The position numbers and the translations under genes are program-made. This document shows positions 42,986 through 51,026 of a stretch of 64,000 nucleotides of DNA, piece by piece. The DNA is from Candidatus Bathyarchaeota archaeon (GTDB lineage Archaea > Thermoproteota > Bathyarchaeia > 40CM-2-53-6), in the NCBI GenBank assembly GCA_005888755.1, contig VBBQ01000030.1:62001-126000 (forward strand). The letters are read 5' to 3'. A model generated the notes under the pieces. That model ran no database searches, was not told where the DNA came from, and was given only the letters and a program-made list of their open reading frames with translations. How positions within the stretch are numbered: position 1 is the first letter of the stretch; every line of letters begins with the position of its first letter.

Positions 42986-45541
42986 CTATGCCTGTTCGAG
43001 AGCCCTAGTAATTTCCATTCGCGAAGCCCGGAGAGCAGGATACAGTGATCCCGTGACCACTGCAAGAATGGACAGTCCAAGGGCTTGTACCATGGCACTA
43101 TAGGGTATGACGAATGGGAGGTAGAATCCTGCGAGGGTGGTGCTATTGGTCGCTCCCTCTAGCAGAAGGAGGCCTCCGGGAACGGAGAGAAGGAAGCCGA
43201 ATAGGCCGAGTATGATTCCTTCACTGAGAAAAAGTCCGGATATCTGTCTCCTGCTCATTCCCTGCGAGCGCAATAGCCCTATCTCGCGCTTTCTATCGGT
43301 TACGTTCATGATCATTGTAGCGCTTATTCCTAGGGTCGCGATGAGGAGGGCGAAGTAGAGAACTAGGAGGATTATCGTGAATATCCGGTTAATCGTATCT
43401 CGAACAAGCGAGAGGAGTTGCCCGAGGGTCAGCGAATTCTCGGCAAAATCGTACCTTGGATACGTGGTAGCAATGTCGTGAGCTATCGTAGACGCTACTG
43501 GCTTGTATTGGGGCTTTAGATCAATCAAGAAAAGTGGCGCGTTGTTCTGGCCGCCAAAGAATTGAGTCTGAGTCTTAAAGGATACAACAATTGTGTCGCT
43601 GGCAAAACTGTTTCCAAACTGTATGTACTGCAGGACAGGCCCAGTGAAGATTCCTGCGACTCTGAACTCAACAGGCTTCGGGATGTCCATTGTAATGTTT
43701 TCTCCCGCGGAGACCCCCAATCTAGACGCCAAAGAATCAGGTAACAGCACAGTTTGATTGTTGCTTGCCAATTGGGCATACGCAACCTGCGGAGGCGGCG
43801 AGTTAACGAATTGATAGTTAACGATCTGGGGGAATACTGTCGGATCGATTGCGAGTATTCCTACAGATGTTCTGTTGCCGGATGGACCAAAAGCAGTCGG
43901 GTTCACAGGAAGGAAACTAGGTCCGAGGGGAGTCGCAGATGAGACTTGGGCTAAACTCGTCAGGTTGTTTGTGAAACTGATAGGCAATGACTCGTTTGCG
44001 ACGAGGATGATATCGGCCCCCAATGCTTCTTGGATTCCCTGATCGAGAGCTGTCTGGACCCCTCCTTGGATACCTCCTAGCATGATCACGAAGCTGAGTG
44101 TGATTGTGATCATTCCGAACGAGATCGCGTTTCTAAGCAATCTGCGTCTACCGTTTCTCGATGCGATGTATCCAACAGCTCTTGAGAATGGTAGGAGCGG
44201 TGCGGTGAGTATTCGGCCTGATCGTCCGAACAGTATTGCGCCGAGAATAACCAGCCCCATTGGGATGAGTGCAACATCGAGGTAGGGGACGTGGAACGGC
44301 GTTATTCTGGCAGCCTCTAGCGAGCCAACTGTGAGCATGCCCAAGCTGACAAGGACGATGATTGAATCCGGGATTCGTTTTCGAGAGTTTCGGGCGGAGG
44401 GTCTAATCGCTTGGATAATGTTGATCCGGCTTGCGGAGGCGGCTGGGTAGAGCGATCCGGCGAAGACAGCTGCAAAGCCCGCTCCAAGCCCCATTAGAGT
44501 GATGGTTGGGGTGAGCTGGACTAGCGGGAGAGATGGGGTTTGGAGAATGTTCTCTGCAACTGCGGTGAAGCCCCTCGATAGAATCAACCCTGTAAAGACA
44601 CCGGCCACTGTTCCGATGGTGCCGATCAGCATTCCCTCAACCAAGAAAATCTTGAAGATCTGTGACCGGCTGGTTCCGACGGCACGCATGACCCCGATCT
44701 CGTAAGTGCGTTCGTTTACGGTCATGAACAGAGTGTTGAAGACGATGAAAGCACAAACGACTAGCGCGACGGCGACCATTACGTTTAGCCCTAGTTCGAA
44801 TCCGGCGGTTTGTCCCGCTATTCTTTGAACAGCTTCAGCTTTTGGCGCGTTTACATTGAAAAGCGGTGAGCCTAGGAGACGTTGAATCTCGTCCCGGACC
44901 TGTGGCGCTCGGGTTGGATCATTGAGAGTTGCGTAGATGTGGGAGATCATTCCTTGAAAGTTTAGGGTTGATTGGAGCTCAGGGAGGTTGACATAGACCG
45001 ACGCGCCGATGTTGCGCAGCGGATGGTTGATTCCCACCACTGATAGAGGAATCGTGACATTGGTTCTAGCAATGACGTTTGGAGTGAAGACGTTGAGTGT
45101 GGACCCGATTCTCAGCGCATACTTCTGGGCCAGCCCATCATCCACCGTTGCCTGGCCTGGAGAGAGAGTCTTGGCGCCGGTAATGTTGTAGCTGGAATAA
45201 TCGAAGTCGGTCCCGTTGACTCCTACCAAGGGAAAGAATGTCCGATTGTCGGTGGTGCCAAACCAGATTAGTCTGACGGCTGTTTGTTGAACTTCAGAGG
45301 CACTCTGGACATTGCTCAGATAGTGGCTAGGGAATACTGGTGGAAGTCCGCCGTAGCTTACGACGATATCTGTCCGGCCCCAGAACTTGTTGATGTAATT
45401 GGTGAACTCGCCAGTCGCACTTGCAGTCGCTAGATTGATCCCCACGAGCAATGCGACTCCGAGAATGACGGCGAGAATTGTAAGCGCGGTTCTTGCGCGC
45501 CGTTTTGGAAGATTGCGGTAGGCAATCTTGGCCGAAAGCAT
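42986..45541 (-). CDS. ABC exporter permease with two FtsX domains (MacB/LolE-like)
   Basis: An 851-aa permease. N-terminal membrane helix (TALTILAVILGVALLVGINL), an external MacB-PCD-like domain (about 45-235), an FtsX core (about 250-370, with FIVFNTLFMTVNERTYEIGV and MRAVGTSRSQIFKIFL), a second pair of helices, another external domain (about 475-690) and a second FtsX core (about 710-845, with MIMNVTDRKREIGLLRSQGM). Such mechanotransducing exporters move lipoproteins, peptides or lipids, or signal across the membrane. Paired with the ATPase 20 nt upstream. ATG start. Confidence 0.9.
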   Translation of the reverse strand: MLSAKIAYRNLPKRRARTALTILAVILGVALLVGINLATASATGEFTNYINKFWGRTDIVVSYGGLPPVFPSHYLSNVQSASEVQQTAVRLIWFGTTDNRTFFPLVGVNGTDFDYSSYNITGAKTLSPGQATVDDGLAQKYALRIGSTLNVFTPNVIARTNVTIPLSVVGINHPLRNIGASVYVNLPELQSTLNFQGMISHIYATLNDPTRAPQVRDEIQRLLGSPLFNVNAPKAEAVQRIAGQTAGFELGLNVMVAVALVVCAFIVFNTLFMTVNERTYEIGVMRAVGTSRSQIFKIFLVEGMLIGTIGTVAGVFTGLILSRGFTAVAENILQTPSLPLVQLTPTITLMGLGAGFAAVFAGSLYPAASASRINIIQAIRPSARNSRKRIPDSIIVLVSLGMLTVGSLEAARITPFHVPYLDVALIPMGLVILGAILFGRSGRILTAPLLPFSRAVGYIASRNGRRRLLRNAISFGMITITLSFVIMLGGIQGGVQTALDQGIQEALGADIILVANESLPISFTNNLTSLAQVSSATPLGPSFLPVNPTAFGPSGNRTSVGILAIDPTVFPQIVNYQFVNSPPPQVAYAQLASNNQTVLLPDSLASRLGVSAGENITMDIPKPVEFRVAGIFTGPVLQYIQFGNSFASDTIVVSFKTQTQFFGGQNNAPLFLIDLKPQYKPVASTIAHDIATTYPRYDFAENSLTLGQLLSLVRDTINRIFTIILLVLYFALLIATLGISATMIMNVTDRKREIGLLRSQGMSRRQISGLFLSEGIILGLFGFLLSVPGGLLLLEGATNSTTLAGFYLPFVIPYSAMVQALGLSILAVVTGSLYPALRASRMEITRALEQA

Positions 45542-45561
45542 GATCTAGTATCAGCTTTGCA

Positions 45562-46332
45562 CTAGTTGGGCTGTGAGAGAGATCGTGCGGGTTCCGGAGG
45601 AACAGGCTCTATCGCTCTCATCCTGTAGGACTCTCTGGGATGCTGTTGCGGTCCTTTCGTTATCATACCGTCGCGCATTTCAAACAGTCTCTCCGCTCGA
45701 TCCGCGACCACTGGGTCGTGTGTGACGACTAGGACGGAAGCGTTCTCTTTCTTCGCTGACTCGTACATTATCTGAACTACCTCAGTGCCTGTCTTCGTGT
45801 CCAAGTCTCCTGTTGGTTCGTCGGCGAGGATGATTTTCGGGTGGTTTGCTAGGGCTCGGGCTATGGCAACCCGTTGTTGCTCTCCCCCGCTCAGTTCATC
45901 TGGGAGGTGCGTGAGGCGTTCTTTGAGGCCGACGCGCTCAAGCATCAAGCGGGCTCTTTCTTGGGCAGCTTTCGGTTTCACTCCGGCGGTTAGCAGAGGC
46001 AGTTCCACGTTTTCTAAGGCTGTCAGTACTGGTATGAGATTGTGAAACTGGAAGACGAAGCCGATCTTGTATCGCCTGAGCTTTGTGAGCTGACCATCCT
46101 TCATGCCAGTGATGTCGTCTCCGTCAATCAACACTTTCCCAGATGATGGTTTGTCCAGTGTTCCTATGATATTGAGGAGTGTCGTCTTTCCCGACCCCGA
46201 GGGTCCGGTTATGACTACGAACTCAGCCTGGTACAGGGTGAGGTTGACCCCGCGGAGCGCGTTCACCATGACGTTGCCTAGGCGATATGTTTTCTCCAAG
46301 TTCGCAACTTGGACTACGGCAGGGGTTTCCAA
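45562..46332 (-). CDS. ABC transporter ATPase (LolD/MacB type)
   Basis: A 256-aa nucleotide-binding subunit. Walker A is GPSGSGKTTLLNI, the Q-loop FQFHNLIPVLTALENVELPL, signature DELSGGEQQRVAIARAL, Walker B KIILADEPTGDLD and H-loop VLVVTHDP. N-terminal LEKTYRLGNVMVNALRGVNL is typical of the LolD subfamily. TTG start. It energises the permease that follows on the same strand. Confidence 0.94.
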   Translation of the reverse strand: METPAVVQVANLEKTYRLGNVMVNALRGVNLTLYQAEFVVITGPSGSGKTTLLNIIGTLDKPSSGKVLIDGDDITGMKDGQLTKLRRYKIGFVFQFHNLIPVLTALENVELPLLTAGVKPKAAQERARLMLERVGLKERLTHLPDELSGGEQQRVAIARALANHPKIILADEPTGDLDTKTGTEVVQIMYESAKKENASVLVVTHDPVVADRAERLFEMRDGMITKGPQQHPRESYRMRAIEPVPPEPARSLSQPN

Positions 46333-46399
46333 CTAGGCTCAGTCCGCAAGAGGCTAGGAGCCGAGCCCCGAATATCTTCCTTTCGAGGATAGCTTCCCG

Positions 46400-46409
46400 A
46401 AGCGCTTAA
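46400..46409 (+). promoter_or_regulatory. TATA-like box before the exonuclease gene
   Basis: GCGCTTAAGC about 27-33 nt upstream of the ATG at 46435, the spacing of a leaderless transcript. Confidence 0.4.
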
Positions 46410-46434
46410 GCCCTGAGAGAATCATTCTCGGACT

Positions 46435-46986
46435 ATGGCTGCTAGGATTGTGATTCTCGATATCGAGACGACATCGCTTGAGGCGGACGCGGGAACGCTA
46501 GTGAGCGCTGGGCTCATGTCGGATGTCGGACGGGGCGAGTATTTGGAGGTGAAGACGACGAGCGACGAAAAGCCGCTTCTATTGAGGCTCGTGAAGCGAT
46601 TGGAGAGTTACGATGTCATGGTGACTTGGAATGGTAGGAGCTTCGACATCCCGTTTCTCACGACCCGTCTCATGAAACACGCGCTTGATCCTAGACCGAT
46701 TCTCCGCAAGTCGCATATTGATCTTGCTGATATTGTGAAGAGCAGGTTGAGGCTCACGTTCACCTATCTCGATCACGTTTGTGACTTCTTCCAGATAGCT
46801 CGAAAGAAAGGTCCGATGGGCCTCGACGTCCCACACCTCTATATCCGAGCGCTGGAAGGGGATAGAAAGGCCGCAGCGTCTATACGTGAGCACTGCCTTG
46901 ACGATTTGCGGGCAACCCGGCAAGTTTTCCTGAAGCTCAAGCCTCTGATTGAGCAGCAGCTAGAGTACGCCGAAGGGCAGTCTTAG
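46435..46986 (+). CDS. DnaQ-like 3'-5' exonuclease / RNase H-like nuclease
   Basis: A 183-aa protein of the DEDD exonuclease fold (YprB-like). Exo I is VILDIETTS (Asp9, Glu11), Exo II MVTWNGRSFDIPFL (Asp71), and Exo III EHCLDDLRATRQVF (Asp156/157). No polymerase or helicase domain is attached. It probably trims DNA or RNA; partners unknown. ATG start. Its 3' end overlaps the rhomboid gene on the other strand. Confidence 0.85.
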   Translation: MAARIVILDIETTSLEADAGTLVSAGLMSDVGRGEYLEVKTTSDEKPLLLRLVKRLESYDVMVTWNGRSFDIPFLTTRLMKHALDPRPILRKSHIDLADIVKSRLRLTFTYLDHVCDFFQIARKKGPMGLDVPHLYIRALEGDRKAAASIREHCLDDLRATRQVFLKLKPLIEQQLEYAEGQS

Positions 46987-47640
46987 CCCGAAGAATGTTG
47001 CGAGAACTGCGAGGATTGCGAGGTAAACGCCGAAGAGTCCGAGGGTGATTAGGAGGTTTCTTGGCCAGCGTTTGCTCCATGCTATTCCGAACGGTACGCC
47101 TACTGTGAAGCCTATGACGTGGGCGATGTAGGCGATGCTGGGATCGTAGCCAAGACCAGGGATCAACGTCGGATCGTATACGAGTGCTACGTTGTAGAGG
47201 AAGTAGAGCATGGCTACGAGTCCCTGCGGAGCCATGAAGAGGAACGAAAACTTCAGCGGGTTCATCAGCATCACACAGGCGGCTAGTGTGAAGATGGCTG
47301 CTGAGGCTCCGAGCATGCCGGTGTCGGGTGCGTAGAGTCCAAGGGCGGGAGGGAGGAGGAATGCCGTGAATCCTCCAATGAAGAAGACGGCGAGGTGGTA
47401 GTCTCTGCCGATCATCTTCTCAAGGGTGTTTCCGAACACGAAAAGGAAGAGCATATTTCCGAAGAGATGGGTAGGGCTGGCGTGGAGGAAGAGGGCGGTG
47501 AAGATTGTCCATACTCTTCCGGCCAGTAGGTTGTTCCAGCTGAACACGAAATTTGTGTCGATGAAGTTGGGGTCCTGCTGCCAGGCCCAGAGGCTCAGGC
47601 CTACGCATCCTAGTATGAGTAGATAATTGACCCTCAACAA
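46960..47640 (-). CDS. Rhomboid-family intramembrane serine protease
   Basis: A 226-aa membrane protein of six helices. The structural HLFGNMLFLFVFGNTLE motif, the catalytic Ser113 in MLGASAAIF and His174 in AYIAHVIGFTVGVPFG are all present, forming the Ser-His dyad that cleaves membrane proteins within the bilayer. The usual GxSG is GASA here. TTG start. Substrate unknown. Confidence 0.9.
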   Translation of the reverse strand: MLRVNYLLILGCVGLSLWAWQQDPNFIDTNFVFSWNNLLAGRVWTIFTALFLHASPTHLFGNMLFLFVFGNTLEKMIGRDYHLAVFFIGGFTAFLLPPALGLYAPDTGMLGASAAIFTLAACVMLMNPLKFSFLFMAPQGLVAMLYFLYNVALVYDPTLIPGLGYDPSIAYIAHVIGFTVGVPFGIAWSKRWPRNLLITLGLFGVYLAILAVLATFFGLRLPFGVL

Positions 47641-47790
47641 GAACCCCTCGAAGCCGCTCTGCCTCTAGGGGCCTATTTCAGAAGTTCCTAACTACGGCCA
47701 TATGCTCTTCGTTCTTTTCGGTTCGTTGTGTAAAGACCGTTTGCGCCAAACCCTTTTACCCGCCAGCAAGCCGAGGCCTCGCGTTCATCC

Positions 47791-48672
47791 TTGGGGTTCA
47801 GATCCCAATCCAGAGCCGAAGCCTATCTGCAGCTTACTAAGCCGAAGATAGTGTTGCTGCTGGACTTTACCGCGCTCATGGCTTTTCTTGTAGCGACACG
47901 AGGCATCAACGTGTTCAACCTAGCCGCGGTCTTGGTCGCCGGTACCCTCGCTTCTGGTGGAGCTGGCGCATTGAACTGCTATCTCGATCGAGACATCGAC
48001 CAGAGTATGGGGCGCACCAGCCAGAGGCCGATTCCGAAAGGGGAGTTATCACCGTTCAACGCGCTAGCGTTCGGATTGGCACTGGTAGCTGTTGGAGTCG
48101 GAATCTCCCTATTTCTTCTCTCTCTCTGGGCGAGCTTGTTCATCTTTCTCGGTGCTGCGATCTACGTTGGGTTCTATACGAAATGGTTGAAGCGTCGGAC
48201 GACGCTCAACATCGTCCTCGGAGGATCAGCAGGGAGTTGCGCGCCCTTGGCAGGCTGGGCAGCGGCCACAGGAAACGTTGGTGTGATCGCACCTTGGTTA
48301 ATGGCTCTGCTCGTCTTTGTCTGGACGCCAAGCCACTTCTGGAGCCTCGCCCTTCGAGCTTCCAACGATTACGCGAAGGCTGGAATTCCAATGCTCCCAG
48401 TTGTTGTCGGGGACAAGAAGGCCGCCCAGTACATCGCCCTCAACACCTTCCTCCTCGTACCATCCTCCCTCATCTTCGTCCCGCTGGGAATCTTCGGGAT
48501 CATCTACCTCGCAATCGCCGGAGCGTTGGGTCTCGGAATGATTATTCTAGACTTGAAGCTGGCTTTCAACCCGACAAAAGCTCAGGCTTGGACCGCGTTC
48601 AAATTCTCGAGCCCATACCTGGCTATTGTGTTTCTCGCGATGGTACTCGACTACCGAATCGTTCTGCACTAG
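47791..48672 (+). CDS. ctaB: Heme O synthase (protoheme IX farnesyltransferase)
   Basis: A 293-aa UbiA-family membrane prenyltransferase that adds farnesyl to heme b to give heme O for terminal oxidases. LTKPKIVLLLDFTALMAFLV at the N-terminus, the Asp-rich LNCYLDRDIDQSMGRT with RPIPKGEL, and the second motif LRASNDYAKAGIPMLPVV are diagnostic. About nine membrane helices. TTG start about 33 nt after a TATA-like CTTTTACC. Suggests oxygen respiration; no oxidase genes are in the window. Confidence 0.93.
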   Translation: MGFRSQSRAEAYLQLTKPKIVLLLDFTALMAFLVATRGINVFNLAAVLVAGTLASGGAGALNCYLDRDIDQSMGRTSQRPIPKGELSPFNALAFGLALVAVGVGISLFLLSLWASLFIFLGAAIYVGFYTKWLKRRTTLNIVLGGSAGSCAPLAGWAAATGNVGVIAPWLMALLVFVWTPSHFWSLALRASNDYAKAGIPMLPVVVGDKKAAQYIALNTFLLVPSSLIFVPLGIFGIIYLAIAGALGLGMIILDLKLAFNPTKAQAWTAFKFSSPYLAIVFLAMVLDYRIVLH

Positions 48673-48686
48673 ACAGCCAGTCAGGA

Positions 48687-49283
48687 TCACCGGATCAGTT
48701 TCAAGAGGTTTCGGAGGATCATCATACCATGTGGATGCTCGTCATTCGACCGCTCGGGATGGAACTGGACGCCGTAGATCGGCTCTGACCTGTGTACCAT
48801 CGCTTCGACCTTGGACGTCGTTGATTGCGCCAGATGTTGGAACGCGTCGGGGACTTTGGTAAGTTCCTGCCGGTGTGATTCCGCAACCATCAGGTCGGAG
48901 GGTAGTCCATCGAACAATGGATGCTTCTTGACGATGCTTACTTTTTCGTAGCCGCGGAGCATTTGGCCAAGGTCCCGCATCGGGACGTCAAAGGCTGACC
49001 CGATGATCTGATGTCCATAGCATATTCCTAGAATCGGAAACTTGGCCTTTCTGACAAGGTCTATCTCGGGCTGGAATAGCTCTCGGGTTCTAGGTTTTGA
49101 GAGCAGGGCGCTGGACCCTGTAAGAATTACTAGGTCCGGTTCGGATTCTACAACTCTACGGTAAAGGTCGGGCTCGTTGAAGTCTATCTTCTCTGTCGAC
49201 TGTCCGCTGCATCTTTCTATGTTCTGGACTGCTCTCTCAGTCTGTCCGGGTTGTTTGTAGTTATTTACAACTACGATTTTCAA
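48687..49283 (-). CDS. Class I glutamine amidotransferase (GuaA glutaminase-like)
   Basis: A 198-aa stand-alone amidotransferase. Cys88 in FPILGICYGHQIIG and the His175/Glu177 pair in GVQFHPERSN complete the triad. Length and VILTGSSALLSKPRTREL suggest the separate glutaminase subunit of archaeal GMP synthase, but the synthetase half is not adjacent, so another amidotransferase role is possible. ATG start, 4 nt after the aminotransferase gene. Confidence 0.82.
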   Translation of the reverse strand: MKIVVVNNYKQPGQTERAVQNIERCSGQSTEKIDFNEPDLYRRVVESEPDLVILTGSSALLSKPRTRELFQPEIDLVRKAKFPILGICYGHQIIGSAFDVPMRDLGQMLRGYEKVSIVKKHPLFDGLPSDLMVAESHRQELTKVPDAFQHLAQSTTSKVEAMVHRSEPIYGVQFHPERSNDEHPHGMMILRNLLKLIR

Positions 49284-49286
49284 GGT

Positions 49287-50433
49287 TTAGAGAGCAGCGA
49301 GGAGTTTGTCGATTTCCTCCTCTGTATTGTAATAGTGGGGTGACGCACGCAGCGCGTGAACCCTGCTCGCGACCGTGATGTTCAACTTCTTCAACCTCTC
49401 ATATGTGGCTCCGGGCTCGGGGTCCTCGAAGACCACGATTCCGCTTCGCCTGTCAGATTGTAGTGGTGTCAGGATCTTGCGTCCTTTCTTCTTCAAACCC
49501 TCGATAAGATGTTCTGTGACTTTCAGGACTCTGTGGGACCTTTCAGCTTGGTCATGTTTCAACGCGAATTCCAAGGCGGCTTTGGCTTACTCCCCAACTT
49601 CCACCTTCAAACATCGTCGCGTCGGGCGCAGGTACTGTCTCTTCGATGTTGAACGGTTTTCCGAACAGGTCCTGCTGGCTTGTGAGTCTCCTAACAACGG
49701 AGTCTTGGACTCCGTGCCAGCCGACATAGTTCGGGTCCAGATCCTTCAGCCTGTCATGTTTCGTGTAGACAAAAGCCGCGCCGTGAGGTCCCTGCATCCA
49801 CTTGTACATCCCGCAGACAAGCGCATCAACACCATCCTGTCGGACGTCGAGCGGGAAGACTCCGAGCGAGTGGAACGAGTCGGCTATGACAAAAGCATCG
49901 TGCTCGTGAGCGATCTTTGCAATCTCGCGAATCTTCTCTCTGCAACCGTTTGTCCACGAGACATAGTCGACGGAAACGATCGAGGTATCATCGTCGATCG
50001 CTTTCTCCCACTGTTCGAGTGGGATCGTGCCGTTTTGATCACGATGTAACAGTCGAACATCTTTCGCTCGGCCGTGTTTTTTCTGGAGGTGCCAGAGGTA
50101 GATGTTTGTGGGAAAGTTGAGCTCGCTGATAACAATGTTTCCGCTCGGTTTGTAGTGTAGGCTGCTTGCCAACGCTGTAAGCGCGCTAGTAACATTCGGG
50201 ACAGATGCAACCTCATCCAACGCGGCTCCGCCGATCATTTTTCCGAAGAGCCGGCGAGATTCGATGATGAGTGGTAGCCATTCTTCCCAGTTCTCACCAT
50301 ACTCACGCCAGTCAGCCATGTACTCGTTGATCGCATTGAGTACCGGTATTGATGGCGGGCCTGTTCCAGCATTGTCGAAGTATGCTCTTCGAGAAGTGAC
50401 CGGGATCTGTTTTCTTACAAGGTCGACGTTCAA
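49287..50433 (-). pseudogene. Class V PLP aminotransferase with one-base frameshift
   Basis: A PLP enzyme of the cysteine desulfurase/kynureninase fold. The first register (TTG 50433) has AYFDNAGTGPPSIPVLNA, SVDYVSWTNGCREKIREIAK, the PLP Asp185 (VIADSFHSLG) and Lys211 (CGMYKWMQGPHGAAF), and FEGGSWGV. The C-terminal domain follows in another register as AKAALEFALKHDQAERSHRV down to 49287. Removing one A from the GTAA near 49588 joins them exactly, giving about 381 aa. A single base suggests recent loss or a sequence error. The substrate is not clear; an active enzyme would fit a sulfur or amino acid role. Confidence 0.78.
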
Positions 50434-50510
50434 AGAGACACCGTTCTCGTGCTAGAGGTTTGTTTCGAAACCGGGTATAAAGGCAGTTCTAAAAGATTGG
50501 AGGGTCCGAT

Positions 50511-50837
50511 CTAAATCTCGAGATCATCATCCCTGGGGTCACCGTAGAATTCTCTATGATTTGTCTTGTCGGAAAGACAGTTCTTACACCAGAACCGGTT
50601 CAGCTGGGGACTGTACTGGGCGTAGCTGTCGGTGACAATGTTTCCGCAATGGCCGCAACGGACGATGAGCACCTTTCGCAGTTTATGGTTGGGTAAGTCC
50701 CTCCTGTGGCGTTCGATATCTGTGTCGCCGGGTTCGAGTACCATGTTACAGTTTTCACAATAGTAGATCGTGTCGAGAATCGCCTTGTCACGTTCGTCTA
50801 CCCAGCCCTCAGCCAAGGTCCCAATAGTCGCCTCCAC
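50511..50837 (-). CDS. Zinc-ribbon protein, 108 aa
   Basis: A 108-aa soluble protein with three CxxC pairs: IYYCENCNMVLE, IVRCGHCGNIVT and FWCKNCLSDK. Six cysteines could bind one or two zinc ions. The acidic C-terminus is GDPRDDDLEI. No family recognised. GTG start. It is first in a strand run with the aminotransferase and amidotransferase, though 77 nt separate it from them. Confidence 0.65.
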   Translation of the reverse strand: MEATIGTLAEGWVDERDKAILDTIYYCENCNMVLEPGDTDIERHRRDLPNHKLRKVLIVRCGHCGNIVTDSYAQYSPQLNRFWCKNCLSDKTNHREFYGDPRDDDLEI

Positions 50838-50982
50838 CTCAACTAGGTCTCGTCTGTGTTTGAAAAGCTGCGTTTTTCTTGCCTCGGGTTACCTTGAACA
50901 AAGCAATCGAGAATGCTGGTTCAGGAGAGCTCGGTGTTTCTCGGCATGTACGGAGCTTGCCTTCTCTCCCCCATCTTCCGAT

Positions 50983-50992
50983 AAACTTATAC
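50983..50992 (+). promoter_or_regulatory. TATA box before the SBP array
   Basis: AAACTTATAC about 35-44 nt upstream of the GTG at 51027. A closely similar ACTTATAC precedes the fourth paralog (60150-60157). Confidence 0.5.
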
Positions 50993-51026
50993 TGACAGTA
51001 CCTCCTTCGCGATTTTCTGAAGAATC

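Noticed and set aside
42986-46332. The ABC exporter as partner of the substrate-binding array
   Set aside because: The FtsX-type permease and LolD-type ATPase belong to exporters that do not use family-5 binding proteins; they are also on the other strand, about 5 kb away.
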